NCBI GenBank assembly: GCA_002782905.1
Contig: PFJA01000029.1
Span: 1-5,426 of the forward strand
DNA from: Lysobacterales bacterium CG_4_10_14_3_um_filter_64_11
GTDB taxonomy: Bacteria; Pseudomonadota; Gammaproteobacteria; Xanthomonadales; Xanthomonadaceae
DNA length: 5,426 bases
Direction: 5' to 3'
In this document: positions 1-5,419 of the stretch, one piece after another
How the letters are laid out: every line of letters begins with the position of its first letter
Numbering within the stretch: the first letter of the stretch is position 1
The notes under the pieces: generated by a model
Told to the model about the DNA's origin: nothing
The model's input: only the letters and a program-made list of their open reading frames with translations
Database searches by the model: none
Program-made: the position numbers and the translations under genes

Positions 1-1491
1 CCGGCACAGGCCGCATCGCACCGGGTCGTGGTGTACGAGGATGGCAATGGCAACGGCCAGCGTGATGACGCTGAGACTGGCTTGGCCGGAGTCAAGCTGG
101 TGCTCAATGAGCGCGTACTGGTGCTGACCGACGCCGAGGGCAGGGCGATGCTGCCGGCGCGTGGCCGCGATACCATCGCCCTGGTCAAACCGCCGGGTTA
201 TGCAGTGCCATTGCGTGAGGATGGCCTGCCGGACTTCTGGCGTCGTGCCGCGAGCGTCGGCGAGCCGCTGGACATCGCGTTTGGCTTGCGTCGCAGCGAT
301 ACGAGCAACCGCTTCGAGGTGCTGGTGTTCGGCGACCCACAGCCCAAATCACTGACCGATGTCGATTATTACCGGCGCGATATCGTCGAACCGTTGATCG
401 GCCAGCACACGGCACGAATCGGGGTGTCGCTGGGCGACATCGTGCATGACGACCTCAGTTTGTACCCGGCGATCAATGCCGTTACCGCACGCTTGGCGGT
501 GCCCTGGTTGCACGTTGCCGGCAATCATGATCTGGACGCCGATGCGGCGGACGATGACAGCTCGCTGGCGACCTTCAGCGCGACCTTCGGCCCAGACACG
601 TTTGCCTGGGAAGAGGGTGAGGTGGTTTTCATCGGACTCGATGACGTGATCCATCTGCCCGGCCAGCAGCCGGCATACGTGGGCGGTCTACGGCCCGCGC
701 AGTTTGCGTTTCTTGAAGCCTATCTCGACACCGTGCCGGCGGATCGGCTGGTGGTGATCGCGCTGCATATTCCGCTGTTCGATGTCGACCCGGAGCGTGA
801 GACGTTTCGCAGCGCTGATCGCCAGCGCCTGTTCGCGCTACTTGCCCGTTTTGCGCAGCGCCTGGTGTTGAGTGCGCACATGCACAGCCAGTTGCATTAT
901 CTGCATGATGCGGCGGATGGTTGGACCGGGCAGGTGCCGCTGCACGAGTACAACGTCGGCGCCACCTGTGGCGGCTTCTGGTCGGGGCTGAAAGATGGCG
1001 ACGGTATCCCCGATAGCACGATGGCCGATGGCACGGCCAATGGTTACGCGCTGATGCGTATCGAGGGCAGCAACTACCGGTTGGCGTGGCACCCGGCACG
1101 CGACATCCACGATACCCAGATTGCCTTGCACGCACCCAAGGTTTTGCGTCAGGGGGCGTGGCCGGGAGTGAGCGTTTACGCCAATGTGATGATGGCGATG
1201 CCCGATGCGCTGGTCGACTATCGCATTGACGATGGCCCGTGGCGGGCGATGGCGCGGGTGCATGAGGCCGACCCCGGGATGCTGGCACGCAATCTCGCCG
1301 ACGATGCCAGCGACGTGCTGCGTGGCTATGACCGGGCACCGCAGGCGAGCGTTTCGAGCCACCTGTGGCGGGCGCCATTGCCGACCAATCTGGCGCTGGG
1401 CGAGCATCGTATCCAGGTGCGCAGCGATGATCGTTGGCGCGGTGAAATCAACGCCGAAACCCGCTACCGGCTCGATCAGGCCGCGCCATGA
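1..1491 (+). CDS. Exported calcineurin-like metallophosphoesterase with N- and C-terminal accessory domains (5'-partial)
   Basis: The frame is open to the left edge, so the true start and most of a signal peptide are missing. The first codons read PAQAASHRV, which looks like the end of a Sec signal with an AQA-type cleavage site, so the protein is probably periplasmic or surface-located (inference). Counting residues from the GTG at base 28, residues 1-50 form a small beta domain like MetallophosN/SdrD-B. It carries an acidic, EF-hand-like loop (DGNGNGQRDDAE, 5-16) that could bind calcium. The metallophosphoesterase core follows, with GDPQ (102-105), GD (136-137), GNHD (165-168), a metal-ligand His at 247 (ALHIP) and AHMH (283-286) in place of the usual GHxH. 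Together these supply the ligands of a two-metal centre. Residues from about 305 to 487 fit the MetallophosC region. The substrate is unknown; phosphomonoesters or phosphodiesters are both possible. The stop codon overlaps the start of the next gene, so the two are probably cotranscribed and translationally coupled. Confidence 0.9.
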   Translation, partial: PAQAASHRVVVYEDGNGNGQRDDAETGLAGVKLVLNERVLVLTDAEGRAMLPARGRDTIALVKPPGYAVPLREDGLPDFWRRAASVGEPLDIAFGLRRSDTSNRFEVLVFGDPQPKSLTDVDYYRRDIVEPLIGQHTARIGVSLGDIVHDDLSLYPAINAVTARLAVPWLHVAGNHDLDADAADDDSSLATFSATFGPDTFAWEEGEVVFIGLDDVIHLPGQQPAYVGGLRPAQFAFLEAYLDTVPADRLVVIALHIPLFDVDPERETFRSADRQRLFALLARFAQRLVLSAHMHSQLHYLHDAADGWTGQVPLHEYNVGATCGGFWSGLKDGDGIPDSTMADGTANGYALMRIEGSNYRLAWHPARDIHDTQIALHAPKVLRQGAWPGVSVYANVMMAMPDALVDYRIDDGPWRAMARVHEADPGMLARNLADDASDVLRGYDRAPQASVSSHLWRAPLPTNLALGEHRIQVRSDDRWRGEINAETRYRLDQAAP

Positions 1492-2363
1492 ATTGGCATA
1501 CGCTGGATGGCTTGCCGCCATCGATTCTCGCCCATCGTGGCGCGAGCGGGCCGCTGCCCGAACACACCCTGGTGGGTTATGCGCTGGCCCTTGGTCAGGG
1601 TGCCGACGTGGTAGAGCCGGATCTGGTGCCAAGTGCCGATGGCGTGTTGTATGCACGCCATGAACCGGAGTTGGGCAACAGTACCAACATTGCGGCATTG
1701 CCCGATTTCGCGCCGTTGCAGCGCGATGGTGAGTGGTGGAGCGTGTTGCTGCGCGCCGAGCAACTGGATCGACTGCGTGCGCGACAGCCATTCCCCGGAC
1801 GCGATCGGTCGTTCGACGATCAACACCCGCTGCCGCGCTGGCAGGCGATCATCGACTGGGCGGCGCAGGCCGCTGCCGAGCGCGGCAGCGCGGTTACCCT
1901 GTATCCGGAGATCAAACACCCGCGCGAGTTGGCCGCACAGGGCGTCGATCCGGTGCCGTACTTCATCGCTTCGGTTGCAGCGTTGCCCGACGGCGTGCGG
2001 GTGTGGGTGCAGTGTTTCGACGTGGAGCCGCTGTATCGCGTCTACCTGGCCACCGGCCTGCCCTGCGCGTTGCTGATCGATGCCGACGATGATTGGCGCA
2101 CGGCGATTGCGGCGCACGGCAGCTGGCTGTCGCGGCTCGGCGTCAACAAGCGGCTGCTCGCTAGCGGGTTGGTTGCTGATGCCCATGAGCGTGGTTTGCG
2201 CGTCGATGCCTGGACGTTTCGTGACGACGCATTGGGCGCCGGGTTTTCTCGCATCGAGGATGAGATGCAGGCGGCGATGCGGCAGGGTGTGGATGGGCTG
2301 TTCTGCGATTTTCCCGCAACCGGGGTTGCGGCGCGGGCGGCTTTGCCACACACCGCTGCGTAA
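1488..2363 (+). CDS. Glycerophosphodiester phosphodiesterase, GlpQ-like, without visible signal peptide
   Basis: The predicted 291-residue TIM-barrel enzyme hydrolyses glycerophosphodiesters (deacylated phospholipids) to glycerol-3-phosphate and an alcohol. The catalytic set is complete: HRG (16-18), the metal ligands E43 and D45 in VEPDL, H58 in ARHEPEL, and E141/K143 in YPEIKHP. The C-terminal barrel strand GVDGLFCDFP is typical of the family. The stretch LRARQPFPGRDRSF...LPRWQAIIDWA between H58 and E141 resembles the insertion of GlpQ rather than the shorter cytoplasmic UgpQ. GlpQ enzymes are usually periplasmic, yet the N-terminus here (MNWHTLDGLPPSILAHRG) runs straight into the first barrel strand with no signal peptide, so a cytoplasmic location is inferred. 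The ATG overlaps the previous stop as ATGA and only a weak AGG lies upstream, which suggests translational coupling to the phosphoesterase. It ends 6 bases before the convergent mtnC gene. The family call is firm; the exact substrate is not known. Confidence 0.93.
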   Translation: MNWHTLDGLPPSILAHRGASGPLPEHTLVGYALALGQGADVVEPDLVPSADGVLYARHEPELGNSTNIAALPDFAPLQRDGEWWSVLLRAEQLDRLRARQPFPGRDRSFDDQHPLPRWQAIIDWAAQAAAERGSAVTLYPEIKHPRELAAQGVDPVPYFIASVAALPDGVRVWVQCFDVEPLYRVYLATGLPCALLIDADDDWRTAIAAHGSWLSRLGVNKRLLASGLVADAHERGLRVDAWTFRDDALGAGFSRIEDEMQAAMRQGVDGLFCDFPATGVAARAALPHTAA

Positions 2364-2369
2364 TCTTGG

Positions 2370-3065
2370 CTACAAGGTAGAGAGTGCGTCAAAGGATGTC
2401 ACCCGGCGATGGCCATGGCAGGAATCGCCGAGACGTGGCTGCGGGTAGTCTTCGCTGCGGTCGATCAGCACGGTGGCGATTCCGGCCTCGCGGGCGGCGT
2501 CGAGTTCTTCCACAACGTCGGAAAGAAACACCACGTTGCTGGCCGGGCTGTCGATTTCAGACAGAATGTTGCGGTAGCTTTGCGGCTCGCGTTTGCCGCC
2601 CATCTCGGTGTCGAAAAAGCCCGCGAACAGGACGCTGAGATCGCCAGCCGCGGTGTGCGCGAAGAACAACCGTTGCGCCGCAACCGAGCCCGACGAATAG
2701 ACGTACAACAGATGCCCCTTGGCATGCCACGCCTGCAATTGGGTGCTGGCATCGGGGTACATGTGGGCGTGGAATGCCGCGTGCGCATAGCCGCTGCGCC
2801 AGATCATGCCTTGCAGGGCCTTGAGCGCGGTGTGCTTGCGATCCTCATCGATCCATTGCTGCAACAACTCGACGATACAGTGGTCGGATACCACGCCGCC
2901 GATATCGAGCGCGGCGGCATCGAGCCAGCGCCGCACTTCCGGCTCCTGGCCATGGCGGCGCACGAATGCCGGCAGGGCCTGGCGCGCGTACGGGAACAGC
3001 ACCTGCTTGACGAACGCGATTGAGCTGGTAGTGCCTTCGATGTCGGTAAGGATGACCTTGCTCAC
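2370..3065 (-). CDS. mtnC: Enolase-phosphatase E1 (2,3-diketo-5-methylthiopentyl-1-phosphate enolase/phosphatase)
   Basis: This HAD-superfamily enzyme of methionine salvage enolises 2,3-diketo-5-methylthiopentyl-1-phosphate and then removes its phosphate, giving acireductone for MtnD. The 231-residue length is usual for the family. HAD motif I is LTDIEGTTSS with nucleophile D8 and E10, the DxE form that marks this enzyme rather than the common DxD. Motif II is YSSGS (123-127), the motif III lysine is K158 in GGKREPQSY, and motif IV is LSD with D183. The start is a GTG that forms a GTGA overlap with the mtnD stop. A GAGGG Shine-Dalgarno lies 9 bases upstream, inside the end of mtnD. No ATG fits, and starting further upstream would add a non-homologous tail read from within mtnD. 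It is the last gene of the operon and ends in TAG facing the phosphodiesterase gene. No clear terminator is visible in the 6-base gap. Confidence 0.96.
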   Translation of the reverse strand: MSKVILTDIEGTTSSIAFVKQVLFPYARQALPAFVRRHGQEPEVRRWLDAAALDIGGVVSDHCIVELLQQWIDEDRKHTALKALQGMIWRSGYAHAAFHAHMYPDASTQLQAWHAKGHLLYVYSSGSVAAQRLFFAHTAAGDLSVLFAGFFDTEMGGKREPQSYRNILSEIDSPASNVVFLSDVVEELDAAREAGIATVLIDRSEDYPQPRLGDSCHGHRRVTSFDALSTL

Positions 3066-3616
3066 GCGGCGCCGCCCTCGTAGCGCGGGAACTGCTCGGC
3101 GATGGTGCTGCCGGTGAAGCGGGCGACCCACCCCGCCGGGTTGGTGAACAGGCGGATGGCAACGAAATACGGTTGCGGGCCCATGTCGAACCAGTGCTGG
3201 GTATTGGCCGGCACGCCGATCAGATCGCCGGCATGGCATAGCACTTCGTATACCCGTTGATCGATGTGCAGGGTGAACAGGCCCGAGCCGGCGACAAAGA
3301 ACCGCACCTCGTCTTCCGCGTGGGTGTGCTCGTTGAGAAACTTGCGACGCAGCGCGTCGCGTTCCGGGTGTTGCGGATGCAGGCTGATCACGTCCACCGC
3401 ACGATAGCCCCCATGCGCCATCAGCCGGTCGATATCGCTGCGATAGGCGGCAATGACCATGTCCTGGTCTGCATCGGTTGGCAGTATGGCGTTCGCCTTC
3501 CAGCGCTCGAAGCGTACGCCGAGCAGAGCGAGCGTGTCGGTGATCTCGGCGTGATCGTTGGTTTTCAGGATTGCGCGTGAGGGTTGTGCTTCATCAAAAA
3601 TTCGTAGTTGGGTCAT
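3062..3616 (-). CDS. mtnD: Acireductone dioxygenase
   Basis: This cupin-fold metalloenzyme oxidises acireductone (1,2-dihydroxy-3-keto-5-methylthiopentene). In characterised homologues the Fe(II) form gives formate and the methionine precursor 4-methylthio-2-oxobutanoate, while the Ni(II) form gives an off-pathway product plus CO. The predicted 184 residues match the bacterial family length. The four metal ligands are all present: H97 and H99 in NEHTHAEDEVRF, E103 in the same motif, and H141 in NTQHWFD. This spacing equals that of the Klebsiella enzyme shifted by one residue. The N-terminal MTQLRIFDE and the C-terminal RLFTNPAGWVARFTG segment are also typical. It sits between mtnB (33 bases upstream) and mtnC (4-base overlap), so it is the middle gene of the operon. 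No strong Shine-Dalgarno is seen before its ATG. Confidence 0.97.
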   Translation of the reverse strand: MTQLRIFDEAQPSRAILKTNDHAEITDTLALLGVRFERWKANAILPTDADQDMVIAAYRSDIDRLMAHGGYRAVDVISLHPQHPERDALRRKFLNEHTHAEDEVRFFVAGSGLFTLHIDQRVYEVLCHAGDLIGVPANTQHWFDMGPQPYFVAIRLFTNPAGWVARFTGSTIAEQFPRYEGGAA

Positions 3617-3649
3617 GGCAGGCGTTCGCAGCGGCGGGCAGGTGATAAT

Positions 3650-4303
3650 TCAGCAGATACGGCTGGCGCGCTGCGGTGCGATCCGCAGCAGGTCCAACTC
3701 GCAGCCGAGCAGGAAATCGAAGGCTTCCAGGTGGCGGCAGGCTTCGCCGTGGCTGCGGCCCCAGGCATAGAGGCCGTGGCCATCGATCAGGTAGCCCCAC
3801 AGTGGCCCGGCATCGAGCAGGGCTTCCACCTGCGCGGCCAACGTGCTCATGTCCTGCGTGTTGGGCAGCACCGGCAGGGTCAGGGTGGCGTCGTGGGTGG
3901 TATTGCCGGCGATCGCCTTGATCAGCTCGTAGCCCTCGAAGTGGACGCGGCCAGAGCCGGCAAACAGGCGCGAGGCGACGGTCTGGGTGTGCGAATGGGT
4001 ATGCAGTACGCAATCAACGTCCGGCAGGCGGCGGTACAGATGGGCATGCAACAGCGTTTCAGCGGAGGGGCGTTGCGTGCTGGCGACAGCCTGGCCATCG
4101 AAATCGATCGCCATGAAATCGTTCGCGGTCAGTTGCCCCTTGTCCCGCCCTGACACCGTGATCAGCGCATAGTGCGGGCTGATGCGCATGGAGAAATTGC
4201 TGCTGGTGGCCGGCGTCCAGCCGCGCGCAGCCAGCCGCGTGGTGATCGCGATCAACGTTTGCGAGCACTCGGCGAATCGATCGGTGTCGTAGGGCAGGGT
4301 CAT
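3650..4303 (-). CDS. mtnB: 5-methylthioribulose-1-phosphate dehydratase
   Basis: This class II aldolase-fold zinc enzyme dehydrates 5-methylthioribulose-1-phosphate to 2,3-diketo-5-methylthiopentyl-1-phosphate, the substrate of MtnC. From the chosen ATG the protein is 217 residues, close to the usual 200-215. Visible motifs are SSNFSMR (34-40), SGRDKG (51-56), PSAETLLHAHLY (79-90), and the zinc ligands H101 and H103 in VLHTHSH, with H176 in DGHGLYAWG. E126 in GYELIKAI aligns with the catalytic glutamate of the human homologue APIP. The frame stays open 31 codons further upstream, but that extension (MSPCLPSSEYY...) looks like translated leader and has no family resemblance, so the internal ATG giving MTLPYDTDRF is preferred. 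It is the first gene of the mtnB-mtnD-mtnC operon. The Shine-Dalgarno is weak. Confidence 0.95.
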   Translation of the reverse strand: MTLPYDTDRFAECSQTLIAITTRLAARGWTPATSSNFSMRISPHYALITVSGRDKGQLTANDFMAIDFDGQAVASTQRPSAETLLHAHLYRRLPDVDCVLHTHSHTQTVASRLFAGSGRVHFEGYELIKAIAGNTTHDATLTLPVLPNTQDMSTLAAQVEALLDAGPLWGYLIDGHGLYAWGRSHGEACRHLEAFDFLLGCELDLLRIAPQRASRIC

Positions 4304-4363
4304 GCCAATCAGTGTACTCAATGCGTGGCGCGGATGCGTTCGACGGGCCGCTGTTGTTGGTCG

Positions 4364-4369
4364 ATAGTA
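4364..4369 (-). promoter_or_regulatory. Possible -10 element for the mtnBDC operon
   Basis: On the minus strand this reads TACTAT, about 60 bases before the mtnB start. The nearest TTGCTT lies only 13 bases further upstream, too close for a normal sigma-70 promoter, so the -35 is poor. A second -10-like hexamer, TACACT (4316-4311), lies 7 bases from the ATG and would give a nearly leaderless transcript. Both sit in a repeated GTACTCA (plus strand 4314-4320 and 4367-4373), which could be an operator half-site or chance. Which element is used, if either, cannot be decided from sequence. Confidence 0.25.
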
Positions 4370-4509
4370 CTCACTCGATGGCAAGCAAGGCGACACACAG
4401 AGGCCCGGAGCGGTTTGTCGGCAAGGCGCGTTGGTGCCAGTGTAATGATTCTACGTCCAGCGGACGCAACACCGCCGGCGGGCCGCCCCGGGTCTCCCTG
4501 CGGGCGGGG

Positions 4510-4596
4510 CTGTGCCGGGCCGTCTGCGGTATAGCGCGGGCTTGAAAGGGAAGCGCCCTTCCCACGCCCGCGCGCCTGGCATCCAGCCCGGCACAG
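4510..4596. repeat. Nested inverted repeat able to form one long interrupted hairpin
   Basis: Three perfect complementary arm pairs are nested around one centre. The outer pair is CTGTGCCGGGC (4510-4520) with GCCCGGCACAG (4586-4596). The middle pair is GCGCGGGC (4534-4541) with GCCCGCGC (4566-4573). The inner pair is GGGAAG (4548-4553) with CTTCCC (4558-4563) around a CGCC loop. The internal loops are 13 against 12 bases and 6 against 2 bases. As RNA of either strand it would fold into an 87-base rod. There is no T-tract on either side, so it does not look like a simple intrinsic terminator. It could be a small structured RNA, a leader element, or an unrecognised palindromic repeat. Confidence 0.75.
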
Positions 4597-4712
4597 ACAC
4601 GCTGAGTGTTGCCTTGCCTGCTTTCGAGTGAGTGAACGCGAATCGTTATCAACTGCTGGATTGCGCAGGGTTTTGCCTGATTTGTGTCAATTCGGCATTC
4701 ACCTTGCATCGC

Positions 4713-4718
4713 TATACT
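4713..4718 (+). promoter_or_regulatory. -10 box of the HiPIP gene promoter
   Basis: TATACT matches the sigma-70 -10 consensus at five of six positions and lies 26 bases before the HiPIP start, implying a leader of about 20 bases. The -35 is weak: only TTCGGC (4691-4696) sits at a 16-base spacing. This suggests either a modest promoter or one assisted by an activator. Surrounding sequence is relatively AT-rich, which supports the call. Confidence 0.55.
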
Positions 4719-4733
4719 CATGGCTCTTTTGGC

Positions 4734-4738
4734 GAGGT
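4734..4738 (+). promoter_or_regulatory. Shine-Dalgarno site of the HiPIP gene
   Basis: GAGGT lies 6 bases before the ATG at 4745, an ideal spacing. It decides the start against the longer in-frame reading that begins at 4628, which has no such site and would bury the Tat signal. Confidence 0.8.
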
Positions 4739-4744
4739 CATCTC

Positions 4745-5074
4745 ATGAACGAAATCCCCTCTTCGCGGCGTCGTTTTCTGGTCAATCTTGCAGTGGCCGC
4801 ATCAGCAGTGCCGTTGGCTGCGCGCCTGCTCGGTGGTAACGCCATGGCGCAAAGCCTGCCGACATTGCCGCTGGACAATCCGCAGGCCAAGGCGTTGGGC
4901 TATGCGCAAGATGCTGCTGCGGTGAAACATCCAAGTTTCAAGGCGGGCAGCGATTGTGCCAACTGCCAGTTTTTCCAAGGTGTGCCCGGTGCCAGTGACG
5001 GCCCGTGTGCATTGTTCCCCGGGCATTCGGTCAAGGCCAAGGGTTGGTGTTCGGCCTGGGCCAAGAAAGCCTGA
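4745..5074 (+). CDS. hip: High-potential iron-sulfur protein (HiPIP), Tat-exported
   Basis: The 109-residue precursor is of a small periplasmic [4Fe-4S] electron carrier. HiPIPs shuttle single electrons at high redox potential, typically from the cytochrome bc1 complex to a reaction centre or terminal oxidase. The N-terminus has a textbook twin-arginine signal: SRRRFLV (7-13), a hydrophobic segment rich in Ala, Val and Leu, and an AMA cleavage site before Q36. This suits a protein whose cluster is inserted before export. The mature part is about 74 residues. The four cluster cysteines are C71, C74, C88 and C102 (CX2C, X13, X13), and the conserved tyrosine packing against the cluster is Y53 in LGYAQDA. 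The gene appears to be transcribed alone: it has its own promoter, and the next 350 bases hold only repeats. Nothing nearby indicates photosynthesis, so a respiratory role is inferred. Confidence 0.95.
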   Translation: MNEIPSSRRRFLVNLAVAASAVPLAARLLGGNAMAQSLPTLPLDNPQAKALGYAQDAAAVKHPSFKAGSDCANCQFFQGVPGASDGPCALFPGHSVKAKGWCSAWAKKA

Positions 5075-5113
5075 TTGCGCCGATAGCGCCAACCCGAGGT
5101 CACAACACACCAT

Positions 5114-5148
5114 CCCGGGTTTCGGCCGGTGGCCTCAACCCGGGCTAC
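5114..5148 (-). repeat. REP-like palindrome type A, copy 1
   Basis: On the minus strand a GTAG head (5148-5145) is followed by a stem of CCCGGGTT with AACCCGGG and an inner GGCC/GGCC pair. The loop is CGG rather than the TGT of the other copies on the plus strand. Confidence 0.75.
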
Positions 5149-5169
5149 CACCGCACGAAAGCCTACCGT

Positions 5170-5205
5170 GTAGCCCCGGGTTAGCGCATAGCGCGTAACC
5201 CGGGG
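5170..5205 (+). repeat. REP-like palindrome type B, copy 1
   Basis: A GTAG head (5170-5173) leads into GCCCCGGGTTA (5173-5183), pairing perfectly with TAACCCGGGGC (5196-5206). An inner GCGC/GCGC pair closes a three-base loop and there is one bulged G. This is the most stable stem-loop of the array. Confidence 0.75.
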
Positions 5206-5249
5206 CGCATAGCACCGGCGCAATTCGGGGCCGCGACACGCCACACCAA

Positions 5250-5284
5250 CCCGGGTTTCGGCCTGTGGCCTCAACCCGGGCTAC
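5250..5284 (-). repeat. REP-like palindrome type A, copy 2
   Basis: This has the same structure as copy 1. Arms are 5250-5257 and 5273-5280, the inner GGCC pair is 5260-5263 with 5267-5270, and the GTAG head is at 5284-5281. Confidence 0.75.
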
Positions 5285-5305
5285 CACCGCACGAAAGCCC
5301 ACCGT

Positions 5306-5340
5306 GTAGCCTGGGTTAGCGCGTAGCGCGTAACCCGGGG
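5306..5340 (+). repeat. REP-like palindrome type B, copy 2
   Basis: The GTAG head is at 5306-5309. The stem is GGGTTA (5313-5318) with TAACCC (5331-5336), and an inner GCGC pair lies at 5319-5322 with 5326-5329. One deleted C and a C-to-T change weaken the base of the stem compared with copy 1. Confidence 0.75.
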
Positions 5341-5384
5341 CGCACTGCGCCAGCGCAATTCGGGGTCGCGACACGCCACACCAA

Positions 5385-5419
5385 CCCGGGTTTCGGCCTG
5401 TGGCCTCAACCCGGGCTAC
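5385..5419 (-). repeat. REP-like palindrome type A, copy 3
   Basis: This copy is identical to copy 2 through the GTAG head at 5419-5416. Its flank then departs from the other units (CCACAGCA instead of CCACCGCA) just before the window ends. Confidence 0.75.

Larger units (their letters stand above)
4304..4744. other. Divergent intergenic region between mtnB and the HiPIP gene
   Basis: This 441-base stretch separates two divergently read genes. I find no convincing protein-coding gene in it. It holds weak promoter-like elements close to mtnB, a short GC palindrome (CCGCCGGCGG, 4472-4481), a large nested inverted repeat (4510-4596), and the promoter and ribosome-binding site of the HiPIP gene at its right end. 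Base composition shifts from ordinary to very GC-rich at about 4461-4600, then to more AT-rich at about 4640-4730, as expected for a promoter region. Confidence 0.8.

Noticed and set aside
629..1791. Long minus-strand open frames opposite the phosphoesterase
   Set aside because: They lie opposite a gene with a complete motif set, are rich in Arg, His, Pro and Ala, and show no recognisable domain; high GC content explains them.
4312..4545. Plus-strand 77-codon frame in the intergenic region
   Set aside because: The composition is not protein-like, there is no ribosome-binding site, and it overlaps the probable mtnB promoter and the palindromes.
4510..4596. 6S RNA
   Set aside because: The rod shape is suggestive, but it is too short, its sequence does not match the conserved bubble of gammaproteobacterial 6S RNA, and the usual zapA neighbourhood is absent.
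4304..4600. SAM or SAH riboswitch controlling mtnBDC
   Set aside because: The nested hairpin begins over 200 bases from the mtnB start and I could not match any conserved core of the known SAM or SAH riboswitch classes.
4371..4721. Minus-strand 116-codon frame in the intergenic region
   Set aside because: It crosses the HiPIP promoter region and the nested hairpin, has no Shine-Dalgarno and an Arg/Ala-rich composition without family features.
4628..4744. Longer HiPIP starting at 4628
   Set aside because: It would place 39 residues before the twin-arginine signal and cover the -10 box; the ATG at 4745 has a well-spaced GAGGT.
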